Source: Desulfofustis sp. | GTDB taxonomy: Bacteria > Desulfobacterota > Desulfobulbia > Desulfobulbales > Desulfocapsaceae | Reading direction: 5' to 3' | DNA length: 7,900 bases | NCBI GenBank assembly: GCA_030145365.1 | Contig: JAQYVS010000411.1 | Span: 1 to 7,900 of the forward strand | Shown: positions 6,644-7,900 of the stretch, piece by piece | How the letters are laid out: each line of letters begins with the position of its first letter | Position numbering within the stretch: the stretch's first letter is position 1 | Notes under the pieces: generated by a model | What the model was told of the DNA's origin: nothing | The model's input: only the letters and a program-made list of their open reading frames with translations | Database searches by the model: none | Translations under genes and position numbers: made by a program

Positions 6644-6662
6644 ATTTTTCAAGTGATGCGAA

Positions 6663-6696
6663 AGAGCTGGGAGAAAGAAAGTTGCCTGTCAGCTCT
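6663..6696. repeat. 7-bp inverted repeat upstream of the activase
   Basis: AGAGCTG (6663-6669) and CAGCTCT (6690-6696) are perfect reverse complements around a 20-base spacer, upstream of the Fur-like site. It could form a hairpin in a minus-strand leader or be a protein-binding site. It is not followed by a good T-run on either strand, so it is not called a terminator. Confidence 0.25.
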
Positions 6697-6719
6697 ATAT
6701 TTGACGGATACTCGCCGTA

Positions 6720-6747
6720 TTGACAAACATTAGCAGCTGTCTATGGT
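6720..6747 (+). promoter_or_regulatory. Candidate sigma-70 promoter of the nickel superoxide dismutase gene
   Basis: TTGACA (6720-6725), identical to the -35 consensus, is followed after 16 bases by TATGGT (6742-6747; four of six consensus positions). Transcription would begin near 6754 and leave a leader of about 70 bases. It is the best promoter match in the divergent region. Confidence 0.45.
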
Positions 6748-6756
6748 AGTTTTAAT

Positions 6757-6772
6757 GGTTCTGGTAAGAACC
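6757..6772 (+). repeat. Short perfect hairpin in the sodN leader
   Basis: GGTTCT (6757-6762), loop GGTA, and AGAACC (6767-6772) form a perfect 6-bp, 4-base-loop hairpin. With the candidate promoter it would sit at the very 5' end of the sodN mRNA, where it could protect the message, or on DNA it could act as an operator next to the start site. No known regulator is assigned. Confidence 0.35.
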
Positions 6773-6823
6773 TGGTTAAATGTTCATCTATTGCAATAAA
6801 CAGTTAAGCGAAAGGAGAATTCA

Positions 6824-7258
6824 ATGAGAAAACAATTCAGTATGCTTTTAGTCATCTTTGTCTCTAGTTTTATTTTTATCAGCAACGCCCAGAGTCATTG
6901 TGAAATTCCCTGCGGGATCTATGATGATGAAGCCCGAATGGACTTAATTCTCGAGCATGCATCAACCATTGAAAAATCGATGATGCAAATCACAGAGCTG
7001 GAAAAAGCAGACAATGCAAATCAACTGGTCAGGTGGGTGAACAACAAGGAAGAGCACGCGACTGAATTACAACACATTGTGACCCAGTACTTCATGACCC
7101 AGCGAATCAAATTCGATAGCCCTGATTATGATAAGAAACTCGCAGCACTGCATAAGATGCTGGTATACAGCATGAAATGCAAACAAACTGTTGATCTGGC
7201 CAACGTTGAAATGCTCCGCCAGGCGGCAGACGAATTCAGACAGCTTTATTTTAAATAA
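6824..7258 (+). CDS. sodN: Nickel superoxide dismutase with Sec signal peptide (exported)
   Basis: A 144-residue protein of the Sod_Ni family. Residues 1-24 form a typical Sec signal: basic RKQ, hydrophobic MLLVIFVSSFIFI, then NAQS with Ala at -3 and Ser at -1. Cleavage after Ser24 exposes the nickel hook HCEIPCGIY as mature residues 1-9, so His1 (with the free amino group), Cys2 and Cys6 are all in place; Pro5 and Tyr9 are also kept, while position 3 is Glu rather than the Asp of Streptomyces. The mature chain would be 120 residues, close to the roughly 117 of Streptomyces, and helical (NQLVRWVNNKEEHA, MKCKQTVDLAN are recognisable family segments). Expected role: disproportionation of superoxide in the periplasm. 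Known cytoplasmic relatives need the SodX protease to expose His1; no sodX is in the window. An AAGGAG tract lies 7 bases before the ATG. It is transcribed divergently from the activase operon. Confidence 0.9.
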   Translation: MRKQFSMLLVIFVSSFIFISNAQSHCEIPCGIYDDEARMDLILEHASTIEKSMMQITELEKADNANQLVRWVNNKEEHATELQHIVTQYFMTQRIKFDSPDYDKKLAALHKMLVYSMKCKQTVDLANVEMLRQAADEFRQLYFK

Positions 7259-7502
7259 TAATTTCTTGATCGGCACAGCAGATCAACGAATTCTCTATCT
7301 TTACGCCTGGAGAAGCGGGTTGTTTAATCCGGTAACTTGACTGGTTTCTTGCATCTGCTGATGACAGCTGATAGGCTTAAAGTAGGAGAATAAGAATCAA
7401 CAGATTTCCTTTAGTTTTCATGACCTGAATAACGATCACGCTGCACTGGAAGGTGGCGGGTCAACGATGATTTACACATCATTTTTAAAGGAGGGCTGAG
7501 TC
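7259..7502. other. Intergenic region with two hairpin-like inverted repeats, no gene seen
   Basis: No credible coding frame was found here. TTGATC (7266-7271) and GATCAA (7281-7286) form a perfect 6-bp stem with a 9-base loop just after the sodN stop, but no T-run follows. A second, imperfect hairpin lies at 7353-7372 (ATC and GCTG arms with one T-T mismatch and an ATGA loop). A short ATGAT/ATCAT repeat (7467-7471, 7478-7482) precedes the ribosome binding site of the next gene. No convincing -35/-10 pair was found, although a promoter for the CBS gene is expected. Confidence 0.4.
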
Positions 7503-7900
7503 ATGAAAAGTGCCAAATCAATTAAGGAGGCAATTGTACGAAATTATCCTGCCATTGGCTTTGATGAGACATTAGGAGCGGCAATTCGTGCGATGACGAA
7601 AAACAATGCTTCGGCACTTGTGGTGAAGCAGGATGGTGATTTTCTCGGTATCGTAACCATCACTGATATCATGCACAGCCTGGCATACGAACAGGATCTG
7701 CATGAGACACAGATCAACTCGTTTATGACCCAATGTGATTTGATCTCCGGTCAGGGCAGCAGCAACCCGTGTGCTCAGCTTGATGAAGAACAAGATGCGC
7801 TCTCGGCAATCAAAGTAATGCACGAAGCAGGTGTGCACCATCTTGTTGTTTCCGGATCTGACGGAAAACCGGTGGGAGTTGTTTCAAGCCTGGAGATCAT
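7503..7900 (+). CDS. Tandem CBS-domain protein, 3' end missing
   Basis: The ATG at 7503 follows an excellent AAAGGAGG (7487-7494; 8-base spacing) and the frame stays open for 132 codons to the window end. The first CBS domain spans about residues 4-62 (ASALVVKQDGDFLGIVTITDIM) and the second about 72-132 (AIKVMHEAGVHHLVV, then GKPVGVVSSLEI), each ending with the typical G-[IV]-[VI]-[ST]-x-x-[DE]-I strand-helix turn. Paired CBS domains form a Bateman module that usually binds adenosyl ligands (AMP, ATP, SAM or NADH) and reports energy or redox state to a partner. No partner domain is visible at the N-terminus; whether one follows at the C-terminus cannot be seen. The second domain would be nearly complete at the window edge, so a stand-alone protein of about 140 residues is plausible. 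Confidence 0.88.
   Translation, partial: MKSAKSIKEAIVRNYPAIGFDETLGAAIRAMTKNNASALVVKQDGDFLGIVTITDIMHSLAYEQDLHETQINSFMTQCDLISGQGSSNPCAQLDEEQDALSAIKVMHEAGVHHLVVSGSDGKPVGVVSSLEI

Noticed and set aside
6280..6723. 147-codon plus-strand frame opposite the start of the activase gene
   Set aside because: It overlaps the Cys-rich activase domain in antisense; its composition (many Ser, Arg, Gln) is that of a shadow frame and it shows no recognisable domain.
6791..6807. TTGCAA resembling half of a Nur (nickel repressor) box upstream of sodN
   Set aside because: The second half-site (AGTTAA) does not match the expected TTGCAA-type arm, so the site is incomplete.
7266..7286. TTGATC-N9-GATCAA as an FNR/CRP-type site or a sodN terminator
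   Set aside because: The spacing is too long for an FNR site (TTGAT-N4-ATCAA) and no T-run follows for a terminator; kept only as a note in the intergenic entry.

Overview
The window most resembles an anaerobic or microaerobic bacterium, probably a Desulfobacterota member (sulfate-reducer type). This is an inference from gene content: an oxygen-sensitive glycyl radical enzyme with its radical-SAM activase, two diiron ferritin/rubrerythrin-like proteins, and an exported nickel superoxide dismutase. No rRNA, tRNA, insertion sequence, integrase or CRISPR array was seen. Coding is dense, and every long open frame is accounted for by an ordinary gene.

Layout. (1) Plus strand, 1-2106: the 3' part of an alpha/beta-hydrolase carboxylesterase, a ferritin-like diiron protein, a 73-residue membrane protein 11 bases downstream of it, and an EamA/DMT permease. 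A perfect 11-bp inverted repeat (2121-2171), A-rich on the left and T-rich on the right, looks like a terminator serving both this group and the convergent gene beyond it. (2) Minus strand, 2700 down to 2212: a second ferritin-like protein, also 162 residues, with a strong GGAGG ribosome binding site that fixes its start. (3) Minus strand, 6617 down to 2900: a probable operon of glycyl-radical-enzyme activase, glycyl radical enzyme and MutT-like Nudix hydrolase, with gaps of 17 and 2 bases. The glycyl radical enzyme looks like trans-4-hydroxy-L-proline dehydratase (HypD): its motifs and the spacing of its putative active-site residues follow that family with a constant four-residue offset (HypD numbering recalled from memory). 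A 19-bp sequence matching the classic Fur box at 16 of 19 positions lies just in front of the activase. (4) Plus strand, 6824-7258: a Ni-type superoxide dismutase preceded by a Sec signal peptide whose predicted cut leaves the nickel-hook histidine as residue 1. (5) Plus strand from 7503: a two-CBS-domain protein running off the end.

How they may work together. The glycyl radical enzyme would dehydrate hydroxyproline to pyrroline-5-carboxylate, which a pyrroline-5-carboxylate reductase (not in this window) would reduce to proline, so the organism could use hydroxyproline as an electron sink or amino-acid source. The enzyme is destroyed by oxygen, and its activase carries three predicted iron-sulfur clusters. 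The surrounding ferritin-like proteins, periplasmic superoxide dismutase and Fur-family-like site therefore suggest an iron and oxygen-stress theme, although shared regulation is not shown by the sequence. The features most worth pursuing are the superoxide dismutase that seems matured by signal peptidase, the Fur-like site at the activase start, and the Nudix gene in the hydroxyproline operon.
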